NCBI RefSeq assembly: GCF_030519375.1
Contig: NZ_JAUMKB010000026.1
Location: forward strand, 1 to 60,062
Reading direction: 5' to 3'
Source: Mucilaginibacter tolerans
GTDB taxonomy: Bacteria; Bacteroidota; Bacteroidia; Sphingobacteriales; Sphingobacteriaceae
DNA length: 60,062 bases
The position numbers were made by a program, and so were the translations under genes. Positions 27,320-35,209 of this stretch are shown here, piece after piece (position 1 is the first letter of the stretch; each line of letters opens with the position of its first letter). Below the pieces are notes generated by a model. It was not told where the DNA came from. It did no database searches and saw only the letters and a list, made by a program, of their open reading frames with translations.

Positions 27320-28522
27320 TTAATCCCTCGATGGAATTACCGTAAATTTCTTTTTCAGTCGTAAAAAGGGCTTTTCGAAAATGCTGTATGAGAGTATAGA
27401 AATGGCGACGGTGGCGACGAACGCAATAACAAAGCCTACTTCACCCCTCCAATCAGATAATCCAATACTTTTGCTAAAATCTGCCAGTTGTTCTTTGAAA
27501 ATTTGATAAACAAGCCAAAACATGGTTATATGAAAAACATACATTCCATAAGATATGCGACCCAGATATCGCAATATTTTTGGCATGTATTTTTCCTGTG
27601 ATCCATAGAAGGATAGAAAATAACATATCACTCCTGTAAGTATCAGAAGCCAACCAACAAATGATTGCGAGATAGAGGATAGGTGAGGAGCATCGGCATG
27701 AATGCCACATACAATGGAGGCAATCAGCCAGCACGCCACTCCTGTCGCAAACAATAATATGCGAATGACCGTGTGCCAATTTGGTTGCCAACCCCGCATA
27801 TAGACCGATAGAAGTATACCTGCTGCAAAGAACTGAAAGTGCACTAAGCTATTCGTCCACTCACCGCTAAATCCCGTAGTGGGGTTTCTGGCGTAATAAA
27901 TAATAGTGATGTAAGCTATCGCAAATGCAACAATTGAAAAAATCTTCAAGCCTCGTTCGGCTGTAAAATATATAATCAACGGAAGCAAAATGTAAAGTTG
28001 TTCTTCAACCGAAATACTCCAAAGCGGATTAATAGGATAAGACGGAAGCCAATCATTAAAAGTGATATACCAATTGCCGGAAAATAAGCTAAACGAAAGT
28101 TGTACTGGCAGTGAAATATGCCCAAATTTATCTGTAAACTGTGTTATAACGACCATCCCAAAGAAAAAAGCAAAGTACAATGGCCAAATACGAAGTATCC
28201 TTCTTATGTAGAAAGATTTCACGTTAATTTTGCCTGACTGTTCTAGTTCCTTTAATAGCAATTCGGTTATCAAAAATGCGCTTAGAAAGAAAAATAAAGG
28301 CACGCCAAATACACCAATTAAGCTGAGGTGATAAGCCCAATAATTTCTTGCCGGATCAATGGGCGCAAGATCCAGCCTGTGAGTAAAAAAAACAAAGAGA
28401 AAGGCACATAACCTAAGTATATCCAGCTCGGGTTTATAATATCGGGTTGGTATTACTAAAAGCTTATTGTCCTTATCTGCTGTTACCTCAGGCAGTGTAT
28501 TTGGCGATTCTATGTTATTCAA
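27320..28522 (-). CDS. Membrane acyltransferase 3 (OafA-type)
   Basis: A 400-residue multi-pass membrane protein of the acyltransferase 3 family. ELDILRLCAFLFVFFTHR with the catalytic-type histidine at about residue 47, FFFLSAFLI, FYIRRILRIWPLYF and SVEEQLYILLP are the family hallmarks, and about ten membrane spans follow. Family members transfer acyl groups to sugars, often O-acetylating cell-surface polysaccharides. It starts 16 bp after the GH29 gene, so it is part of the fucose operon, which is unusual for a degradative locus. It might act on the cell's own fucose-containing glycan or an imported sugar. The substrate is unknown. Confidence 0.88.
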   Translation of the reverse strand: MNNIESPNTLPEVTADKDNKLLVIPTRYYKPELDILRLCAFLFVFFTHRLDLAPIDPARNYWAYHLSLIGVFGVPLFFFLSAFLITELLLKELEQSGKINVKSFYIRRILRIWPLYFAFFFGMVVITQFTDKFGHISLPVQLSFSLFSGNWYITFNDWLPSYPINPLWSISVEEQLYILLPLIIYFTAERGLKIFSIVAFAIAYITIIYYARNPTTGFSGEWTNSLVHFQFFAAGILLSVYMRGWQPNWHTVIRILLFATGVACWLIASIVCGIHADAPHLSSISQSFVGWLLILTGVICYFLSFYGSQEKYMPKILRYLGRISYGMYVFHITMFWLVYQIFKEQLADFSKSIGLSDWRGEVGFVIAFVATVAISILSYSIFEKPFLRLKKKFTVIPSRD

Positions 28523-28538
28523 TGAGCCTTAAACTGTT

Positions 28539-30197
28539 TTATGATAAAACCTTTAACACATTTGCATATGCTAAGGCATCTGACGATTTTTCAGGTAAAG
28601 TAACAATCAAACCTTTATCATTTCTTTCAAAAGTTAAAGACTGTTTTGTCGGCAACCATTCTATCTTTTGAATCTCTTTTGGAAAGTGTTCACTGGCCTT
28701 TGCCAAACTTTTAATAACTAGTTTTCCGTCCTCAGGCCAACCCATTGCAGTTGCATAAAGCACATCGCCTTTTGTTGCAAAGCGGATATCTTCATGTGTA
28801 AACGGTTTCCCTTTCCCTTCATTGAAGCCCTGTGCGCTCAGTTGTGCTGCAGCTTCCTGTGCCGGCCCTTCCCCAAATATCTTCCATGGCCTTGTAGCGT
28901 AGATGCTTTCGCCGTTCGTGTTCATCCATTTGCCAATATCCTCAACGATTTTTCTTTCTTTTTCATCAATGGTACCATCGCCGCGAACAGGGATGTTCAG
29001 CATCAGGTTCCCGTTTTTGGCTACAATGTCAACTAATGTTTGAATTACGGTCTTTGCTGTTTTATACCCATCGCGTTCATACAATGCCCGGTCATAATGC
29101 CAACCACCAATGCAGGTATCGGTTTGCCAGGGCAATGGCTCAATTTGGTTGGCTTGCCCTCTTTCAATATCCCATACCATCGCCTTGCGTTGATTTTGAT
29201 CCAATATTTTCCCATTAAGCACTGCGCGAAGCGCTCCATGTTCTTTAATGCTTTTATTGTAAAGATGAGCAGCAATGCGCAAGCCTGAATCACTAACCGG
29301 CCAAAACGGAAGTTGGCTGTCGTCGAAATAAACGACATCCGGATTGTATTTATTGATCAGCTCGATGGTCCGGTTGTAAAATTTATCAATGTAGGCTTTA
29401 TCCGGCGGATAAGCGCCATTTCCCCAACCCCATTGCCCGCCAATAGAATTGTCATCTAAGCTATCTTTGCTCAGAGGGTGGTTCTGTGCATACAGTTCTT
29501 GCGGATCGAGTCCTTGCCACCACTTGTCTTTTCCGCCGGCTTTTGTGAGTTTTCCGTCGTAGGGAATGCCTGCATAAGGGCCAGTTTTATCTGAACGTTG
29601 TGCCACTTCATACCAGCGCCAGGCATGCGATGCGTGGACACTTACGCCAAATGGCAACCCGTTATTTCTTGCCGCCTTTTCCCAGCCGCCAATCAGATCT
29701 TTCTTTGGGCCAATCTTAGTTGAGTTCCAGGAATTTTGATATTTACTATCGTATAAGTCGAAATTATCATGATGATTGGCAAGCGCCATAAAGTATTGTG
29801 CACCAGCGCTTTTGTACAAACTCACCAACTCTTCAGGATTCCATTTCTCGGCTTTCCATTCATTGATGACATCTTTAAATCCAAATTTTGAAGGATGACC
29901 GTATTTCTGAAGATGGATTTTATATTGCCACGAACCTTCCTGGTACATTCCTCTGCCATACCAATCGCCGGCTTCGGGCTGGCATTGAGGGCCCCAATGT
30001 GCCCACATGCCCAACTTGGCATCACGAAACCATTCGGGTGTTTTATAATTTTGCAACGATTCCCAGGTCGGTTTGAATGGGCCGTTTGCAATTGGCTCAT
30101 TTAATTGGTTGTTATAAAAGCTCTTGCCCAATGCTCTCGATAACCACAACGAGGACAAGGTAGCGGCAGTTCCTTTGATTAATGTTCTGCGTTTCAT
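28539..30197 (-). CDS. GH29 alpha-L-fucosidase with Tat-like signal (second of three)
   Basis: A 552-residue fucosidase. The N-terminus KRRTLIKG followed by a hydrophobic stretch looks like a twin-arginine signal, unlike the Sec signals of the other glycosidases here. The GH29 barrel shows AKLGMWAHWGP, NHHDNFDLYDS and the nucleophile aspartate in VVYFDDSQLPFW. It resembles the enzyme at 23726-25237 more than that at 35210-37171. Within the fucose transport operon it probably releases L-fucose in the periplasm from imported oligosaccharides, next to FucP, which takes up the free sugar. Confidence 0.9.
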   Translation of the reverse strand: MKRRTLIKGTAATLSSLWLSRALGKSFYNNQLNEPIANGPFKPTWESLQNYKTPEWFRDAKLGMWAHWGPQCQPEAGDWYGRGMYQEGSWQYKIHLQKYGHPSKFGFKDVINEWKAEKWNPEELVSLYKSAGAQYFMALANHHDNFDLYDSKYQNSWNSTKIGPKKDLIGGWEKAARNNGLPFGVSVHASHAWRWYEVAQRSDKTGPYAGIPYDGKLTKAGGKDKWWQGLDPQELYAQNHPLSKDSLDDNSIGGQWGWGNGAYPPDKAYIDKFYNRTIELINKYNPDVVYFDDSQLPFWPVSDSGLRIAAHLYNKSIKEHGALRAVLNGKILDQNQRKAMVWDIERGQANQIEPLPWQTDTCIGGWHYDRALYERDGYKTAKTVIQTLVDIVAKNGNLMLNIPVRGDGTIDEKERKIVEDIGKWMNTNGESIYATRPWKIFGEGPAQEAAAQLSAQGFNEGKGKPFTHEDIRFATKGDVLYATAMGWPEDGKLVIKSLAKASEHFPKEIQKIEWLPTKQSLTFERNDKGLIVTLPEKSSDALAYANVLKVLS

Positions 30198-30238
30198 TCT
30201 AAAAAGTTTATAAGTGCTTGCCGATCGGTCAGCTGTAA

Positions 30239-30574
30239 TTACAATTCGAAAATTTTATTCATCAAAACCCATTTTTCTCCCTCTTTTGCCCACGGCAGTG
30301 GTTGCTGAAATTTCCACATCAGTTGCTCCCATTCCTGAACTTTCTGATTGGAGCCGTCCATAGCCGCTTTGCGATCGAAACTAAAGCTATCATCAGTTTC
30401 CATGATCATGAACAACCGATTACCTGTCCGGTGAATTTCCATATTGTTAATTCCTGAATCGGTAATACTTTTCATTATTTCAGGCCATGCATTTTCCGTT
30501 TTGTGCCAGTTTTCGTATTCGGCAATTAATTCCGGGTTATCTACTAGGTCGACTGCCAGGCAGTATTTTTTCAT
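30239..30574 (-). CDS. L-rhamnose/L-fucose mutarotase family protein
   Basis: A 111-residue cytoplasmic protein of the L-rhamnose mutarotase (RhaM/DUF718) ferredoxin-like fold family, recognised from YCLAVDLVDNPELIAEYENWH, the IHRTGNRLFMIME strand and the C-terminal WVLMNKIFEL. Family members interconvert alpha and beta anomers of 6-deoxy sugars. Placed between a zinc dehydrogenase and a fucosidase, an L-fucose anomerase role is likely, supplying the anomer used by the dehydrogenase. It lies 41 bp before the GH29 gene. No signal peptide is seen. Confidence 0.87.
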   Translation of the reverse strand: MKKYCLAVDLVDNPELIAEYENWHKTENAWPEIMKSITDSGINNMEIHRTGNRLFMIMETDDSFSFDRKAAMDGSNQKVQEWEQLMWKFQQPLPWAKEGEKWVLMNKIFEL

Positions 30575-30618
30575 TTTATAATATTTAATAATGATTAATT
30601 TTTAAAACAAGAAATTGC

Positions 30619-31635
30619 TCAACCGATTTCTACCATTGCTTTTATTACGCCATTGGCGGGATTTAACCATCCTTCAAATTCATCCTTCAGCTGGCCGAAA
30701 AAAACACGATGTGTGATGTAGGTGGTTGGATCAACTAATTTCTCTTTCATGGACGAAATAACGTGTTCAAAATCTTCCCTGGTTGCATTTCTGCTGCTCA
30801 TCAGGGTTGCTTCTCTTTTATGAAACTCGGGATGGCTGAAACAAATGTCTCCCTTTTGGAGCCCGATCAGCACATACCTCGCCCCATGAGACATATATTG
30901 GAATGCATTGTTGATCGCTTTCAAATTTCCCGTCGCATCAATTACTACGGTTGGCATATCACCGTTCGTGATGGCTTTCAATTGCTCTGTAACATCCGCG
31001 TCAGTTGCATTAATAACATGCTCCACTTTCAGCTTGTCTTTACAAAACCGTAACCGATCACTATTGGTGTCCATGGCAATTACTTTTCCTCCTGCAATCC
31101 GGGCAAACTCCATCGTTCCTAATCCTATAGGCCCAGCTCCAATTACCAATACAAATTCATCTTTTTTGACTCCGCCTCTTCTCACGCCATGGGCACCTAT
31201 GGCTAAAGGTTCAACCAACGCCAATGCGTCAAAACTCAATCCTTCACCATGAATTAAAGAGTAGGAGGGAACAGAAATATATTCAACCATGCCCCCGTCC
31301 TGATGCACACCGCACACTTTTATCTTCTCACAAGCATTGGGTTTTCCATTTCGGCAGGCGATGCATTTACCACAATAAAAATAAGGGATGAATGTAAGAG
31401 CCTCGCCGATCTCAAAACCGGGGGCCTGATCAGCTTCAATTAGTTCACCTGAAAGTTCATGACCTAAAATACGCGGATATTCAAAATACGGTTGCGTTCC
31501 TTCGAACGCGTGCAAATCGGTACCGCAAATCCCGATTCGTTTAATTTTTATTATAGCTTGTCCGGGCTGTGGTTGCGGTATTGCTCCGACCGCATATTCA
31601 AACTCACCAGGCTTTTTGCACACTAAAGTCTTCAT
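30619..31635 (-). CDS. Zinc-type medium-chain alcohol dehydrogenase (sugar catabolism)
   Basis: A 338-residue medium-chain dehydrogenase. The catalytic-zinc region GICGTDLHAFEG and GHELSGELIE, the structural-zinc cluster CGKCIACRNGKPNAC, and the NAD-binding VIGAGPIGLGTME are intact. The ATG at 31635 is chosen because it lies 16 bp after the preceding stop and starts directly with MKTLVCKKPG. A longer frame would overlap that gene. Homologues oxidise sugar acids or sugars such as L-galactonate or L-fucose derivatives. Here it could act on L-fucose or a later intermediate, and which one is uncertain. Confidence 0.87.
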   Translation of the reverse strand: MKTLVCKKPGEFEYAVGAIPQPQPGQAIIKIKRIGICGTDLHAFEGTQPYFEYPRILGHELSGELIEADQAPGFEIGEALTFIPYFYCGKCIACRNGKPNACEKIKVCGVHQDGGMVEYISVPSYSLIHGEGLSFDALALVEPLAIGAHGVRRGGVKKDEFVLVIGAGPIGLGTMEFARIAGGKVIAMDTNSDRLRFCKDKLKVEHVINATDADVTEQLKAITNGDMPTVVIDATGNLKAINNAFQYMSHGARYVLIGLQKGDICFSHPEFHKREATLMSSRNATREDFEHVISSMKEKLVDPTTYITHRVFFGQLKDEFEGWLNPANGVIKAMVEIG

Positions 31636-31651
31636 TTTTGTTCTATTAATT

Positions 31652-32728
31652 TTACGCCGTAGCTGCTTGCTGAAGCCAGGATACAAAGTCGACTTCAATC
31701 AGATCATTGATTTTTAATTCCTGCCAAAATTCCGGGGGAATATTGGCATTAAGCATACCCAAATTCGATTGAACGCGGGCAGCATTAGTCGTGTTTAGTG
31801 CTATGCTTTTCACGCCCGGAACATTGAGCGCGAATTGGACACAAGCTTCAGAAGGTTTTATATTGAATTTATTACATTTTTCAAAAAAATGTTCCCGCCA
31901 TTTGTATAAGCCGTCATTTTGTGAAGTGCCTCTTTCAATCAGCCGATAGTCGAAATGATTACTGCCAACAAGGAAGCCTGAGTGAAACACTGCAGAATTA
32001 ACTACATAAACACCCTTTCTCTCCATTTCCGCGATAAAGTCCAGCAGTTCTTGCGGATGACGCTTTATCGTCATGCTGTTAGCAATCATGATCCAATCTA
32101 ATTGTACATCATTTGCAAGTCGCTTAATGATTTTCCAGTTTTTTGCGCCAACGCCAATAAATTTCACTTTTCCCTGCTTCTTCAAATCATACAAAGCCTC
32201 ATACGCAGCTAAAATATCGTTGTACAATTCCTCTGCGTGATGATGGTCTTTTGCAGTACTAATATACTCATCGGGGTCGTGAACGGAAACCATTTGAGGG
32301 ATATAACCACTGAGTAATTCATTGCCTTGGTCGAAACATTCTATAATGCCTTTATAACTTATCTTTTGAACTGCATCATATTTTAGATTCTTCCAAACAC
32401 CGGGTTCGAAAGTAGGTTCTTCTGTTTTTAGTTCGGTGCGAAGCCACCCTAACTTATTACTGATAATAACGTTTTCCTGTGAAATATTTAGTTTTCTGAG
32501 GCATTTTCCAAGTGTTTCCAATGCCAGGCCGGCGCCATACTTTCCTGCAGAATCAAATACCACTTTGCCATCTGATAGCCGGACACATTCGCTTACAATA
32601 TTCAGCTTCTCTTCTTCGTCCAGCGCAACGAACAAATTTCCCAAACCGCTGGTCCCGAATATAATCGCCGGAAGACTCAGCGGTGCTTTATCTAATCCTT
32701 TTACTTCGGGCTCTTGATGCTTTTTCAT
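31652..32728 (-). CDS. Aldo/keto reductase, L-fucose (D-threo-aldose) 1-dehydrogenase-like
   Basis: A 358-residue aldo/keto reductase. FDSAGKYGAG carries the catalytic tyrosine, SNKLGW the lysine and VSVHDPDEY the histidine of the AKR tetrad. The overall pattern (IIFGTSGLGNLF at the start) matches D-threo-aldose 1-dehydrogenases, which oxidise L-fucose to L-fuconolactone. The ATG at 32728 is preferred because it is 25 bp beyond the fucP stop, whereas the longer frame would run back into fucP. It is the second gene of the fucose operon and the most likely first catabolic step after uptake. Confidence 0.87.
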   Translation of the reverse strand: MKKHQEPEVKGLDKAPLSLPAIIFGTSGLGNLFVALDEEEKLNIVSECVRLSDGKVVFDSAGKYGAGLALETLGKCLRKLNISQENVIISNKLGWLRTELKTEEPTFEPGVWKNLKYDAVQKISYKGIIECFDQGNELLSGYIPQMVSVHDPDEYISTAKDHHHAEELYNDILAAYEALYDLKKQGKVKFIGVGAKNWKIIKRLANDVQLDWIMIANSMTIKRHPQELLDFIAEMERKGVYVVNSAVFHSGFLVGSNHFDYRLIERGTSQNDGLYKWREHFFEKCNKFNIKPSEACVQFALNVPGVKSIALNTTNAARVQSNLGMLNANIPPEFWQELKINDLIEVDFVSWLQQAATA

Positions 32729-32753
32729 TTTGCTTCTTGATTTTTTTGAAATA

Positions 32754-34067
32754 TCATAGTGTTGTACCGATTGCCGGTTCTTCTTCAAAATCAACTTCCT
32801 GAATAGTTTTATGTCCCTTCCAGCCAAAGTATGCTACAATAACAAAACAAATTACCGGGACTACATAACCCATTTGAATATCGCCGGTCGAATCGCTGAT
32901 TATTCCGAATAATCTGGGTAGAATGGCGCCGCCGACGATGGACATGATCAATAAACTGCTGCCATATTCGGTATCGCCCCCGAGATCAGCTATTCCCAGG
33001 GCAAAAATGGTCGGAAACATGACAGACATAAAGAAGCAAATGGCAATGACTGTATAGACCGTTATCATTCCATGTGCTGTTATTGCAACAATACATAATA
33101 CAATGTTGATCAATGCATAAATTGTAAGCAACTTGCTTGGCTTAATGTATCGCATAAGAAACGTCCCAAAGAAACGCCCGATCAAAAATGCAATACCGCA
33201 GGCTCCTGAATAATAGGCAGCTTTTATTTCGCTGATGCCTGCAGATTTTGTGGCATACAGCACAAATAAGCTGAAAACACAAACTTGCGCACCCACGAAA
33301 AAAAACTGCGCAATTACGGACCAAGCGAGATGTTTGTGTTTAAACGCGTGCAAAATATTTTGGCTTTTTTCTCTTCCTGTTTCTTTATGCTGAATCTTTG
33401 GTAATTTGGTTAACGCAAAGGCTATTGCTATAACTAATAAAACGGTACCCAGGATAAAATAAGGAGTTTTAACTGAAGACGCTTCTGATGCCAGAGCAAT
33501 CCGTTTTGCATCAGATGCCATAGCATTTAATTGCTGTTCGGAATACCCCTTGCCAAGAATCACTCTTGCGCCTATAATGGGCGCAAGGGCAGCCGCCAAC
33601 CCATTAAATGACTGCGCAAGATTTAATCTTTGTGTACTTGTTTCATGCGGTCCCAATGCTGCGGCGTAAGGATTAGCAGCTGTTTCGAGAAACCCTAAAC
33701 CACAGGCAATTACAAATAATGCGAAAAGAAAAAATATATAGGACTGCGTATTGGCTGCCGGGATAAATAAAAATGCACCGATCGAAAAAAATATTAAGCC
33801 CGTTATCATTCCAATTTTGTAGCCAAATCTTTTTATTACATAACCCGCAGGTAAGGCCATGAGGAAATAAGCTATATAAACGGCAGAATCAACCAGGGTC
33901 GATTGTGTAGTTGTAAGGGTAAACGATTTTTTTAAATGGGGGATCAGTATTGGGTTCAAGTTGTTTGAAAAACCCCATAAAAAGAATAAAGAGGTCACCA
34001 AAATAAATGCGAATCCAGCGTTTGACGCCTTGGTTGCAGCCACATTTTGGGGGAGCGACGTGTTCAT
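32754..34067 (-). CDS. fucP: L-fucose:proton symporter (FucP family, MFS)
   Basis: A 437-residue major facilitator with about twelve membrane spans. The N-terminal FFLWGFSNNLNPILIPHLKK and the ETAANPYAAALGP segment with the nearby SFNGLAAALAPIIG are typical of the FucP/FHS (fucose, galactose, glucose) symporter family. It moves L-fucose across the inner membrane. The ATG at 34067 gives the standard N-terminus and a leader of about 35 bp from the predicted start site. It is the first gene of the fucose operon, divergent from the AraC-type regulator, with a TATATTTG -7 box and a 32-bp operator-like element upstream. Confidence 0.9.
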   Translation of the reverse strand: MNTSLPQNVAATKASNAGFAFILVTSLFFLWGFSNNLNPILIPHLKKSFTLTTTQSTLVDSAVYIAYFLMALPAGYVIKRFGYKIGMITGLIFFSIGAFLFIPAANTQSYIFFLFALFVIACGLGFLETAANPYAAALGPHETSTQRLNLAQSFNGLAAALAPIIGARVILGKGYSEQQLNAMASDAKRIALASEASSVKTPYFILGTVLLVIAIAFALTKLPKIQHKETGREKSQNILHAFKHKHLAWSVIAQFFFVGAQVCVFSLFVLYATKSAGISEIKAAYYSGACGIAFLIGRFFGTFLMRYIKPSKLLTIYALINIVLCIVAITAHGMITVYTVIAICFFMSVMFPTIFALGIADLGGDTEYGSSLLIMSIVGGAILPRLFGIISDSTGDIQMGYVVPVICFVIVAYFGWKGHKTIQEVDFEEEPAIGTTL

Positions 34068-34103
34068 AATGTATACTTGAAAATAGGTGAAATTGGTTAG
34101 GAT

Positions 34104-34171
34104 CAAATATATTCGCCAGACTTGTGTTAATTGTTGTATTAAATAGACTTTGTTTTATATAAATCCGACTT
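34104..34171 (-). promoter_or_regulatory. fucP promoter with 32-bp operator-like element
   Basis: On the minus strand a perfect -7 box TATATTTG (34104-34111) lies 28 bp downstream of a 32-bp element (34140-34171) that is repeated exactly at 37311-37342. No good -33 TTG is seen at the usual distance, consistent with an activator-dependent promoter. The AraC-type gene beginning at 34197 is the natural candidate for the activator. Confidence 0.68.
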
Positions 34172-34196
34172 TTTACCGAACTTTACGGATTATCAA

Positions 34197-35072
34197 ATGA
34201 GTAAAAGGTTACTTGGGCACAATTTTTCCTTACTGCACGTGGATCATGTTAAACTGAATGAAAAGTGGAACTATCCTAACGTGATCAGCCCTTATTTCCG
34301 TGTTTACTATATTGATCAGGGGGAGGGGTTTATCTCTACCAAACAGGAAAAGATCAAGCTTGAGCAAGGCTATTTGTATGTTATTCCAAGCTTTACTTTA
34401 TGCCACCTTTCGTGCAATACCTACCTGAGCCAATATTTCCTTCACTTTTTCGAGGAGTCGGCGGAGGGTATTTCAATTTTTGAGAATAATAGAAAGGTCA
34501 TAAAAGTTGCCGCAACGGAGACGGATATTATAAACTTCAAAAAGCTATTGAGCATAAATCCTGGCCGGGGAATTAACAGGTCTGATAATCCAACTGTCTA
34601 CGAAAAGAATGCCTATTACAAAAGCTATCAGGAAATAAATAATACCGTTAGTGACTCTGTTTATTTTGAAACGCAGGGTATAATTCTTCAATTAATTTCC
34701 CGTTTCTTAAACTCCCATGGGTTTAAAAACAAAAGCCCTGATCCCGTTCCCTCAAAAATTTTAGATGCGGCCAGGTATATTCAATTAAATCTGAAACAAA
34801 ATTTAACGGTAAATTATTTGGCCGGCAGGGCAAACCTGCACCAGGACTATTTTTCAAGGTTGTTTTTTAAACACACAGGTCAAAGGCCGCTAAATTATTT
34901 GCACGAAAAACGAATCGAGCGAGCGCAATATTTAATTGCAACCACTACTTTGTCGTATAGAGAGATTGCCGAAAAAACAGGATTTGAAAACCTGCCGCAT
35001 TTCTCAAAAATTTTCAAAAAGGTTACCAGCCTTACTCCGGGCGAGTATAAGAAATTGAACGGATTGTTATAG
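34197..35072 (+). CDS. AraC-family transcriptional regulator, probable fucose-operon activator
   Basis: A 291-residue regulator. The N-terminal half is a cupin-like sensing domain (ISPYFRVYYIDQGEG, then GYLYVIPSFTLCHLSC), and the C-terminal two-HTH AraC domain (about residues 190-288) has LTVNYLAGRANLHQDYFSRLFFKHTGQ and YREIAEKTGFENLPHFSKIFKK. It is divergent from fucP, 129 bp apart, and the shared operator element lies in between, 25 bp upstream of its own start, so autoregulation is possible. Control of fucP and the GH29 gene at 35210-37171 is inferred from the shared element. Its effector may be L-fucose. Confidence 0.92.
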   Translation: MSKRLLGHNFSLLHVDHVKLNEKWNYPNVISPYFRVYYIDQGEGFISTKQEKIKLEQGYLYVIPSFTLCHLSCNTYLSQYFLHFFEESAEGISIFENNRKVIKVAATETDIINFKKLLSINPGRGINRSDNPTVYEKNAYYKSYQEINNTVSDSVYFETQGIILQLISRFLNSHGFKNKSPDPVPSKILDAARYIQLNLKQNLTVNYLAGRANLHQDYFSRLFFKHTGQRPLNYLHEKRIERAQYLIATTTLSYREIAEKTGFENLPHFSKIFKKVTSLTPGEYKKLNGLL

Positions 35073-35209
35073 ATCAACATCTCCGGTTCCAAACCGCAAT
35101 CGTTGTCGACTTGCACATGTTATAATGTCCTAAAACGCTTGTTAGCTGCTCTTATCCATTCACGCGCTATAAGCTCATGGCCGGCATGCCCTTTATGAAA
35201 AAAAGAGAA

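Noticed and set aside
31636..32827. Longer starts for the zinc dehydrogenase and the aldo/keto reductase
   Set aside because: They would overlap the preceding coding sequences. The internal ATGs at 31635 and 32728 give standard N-termini and short gaps.
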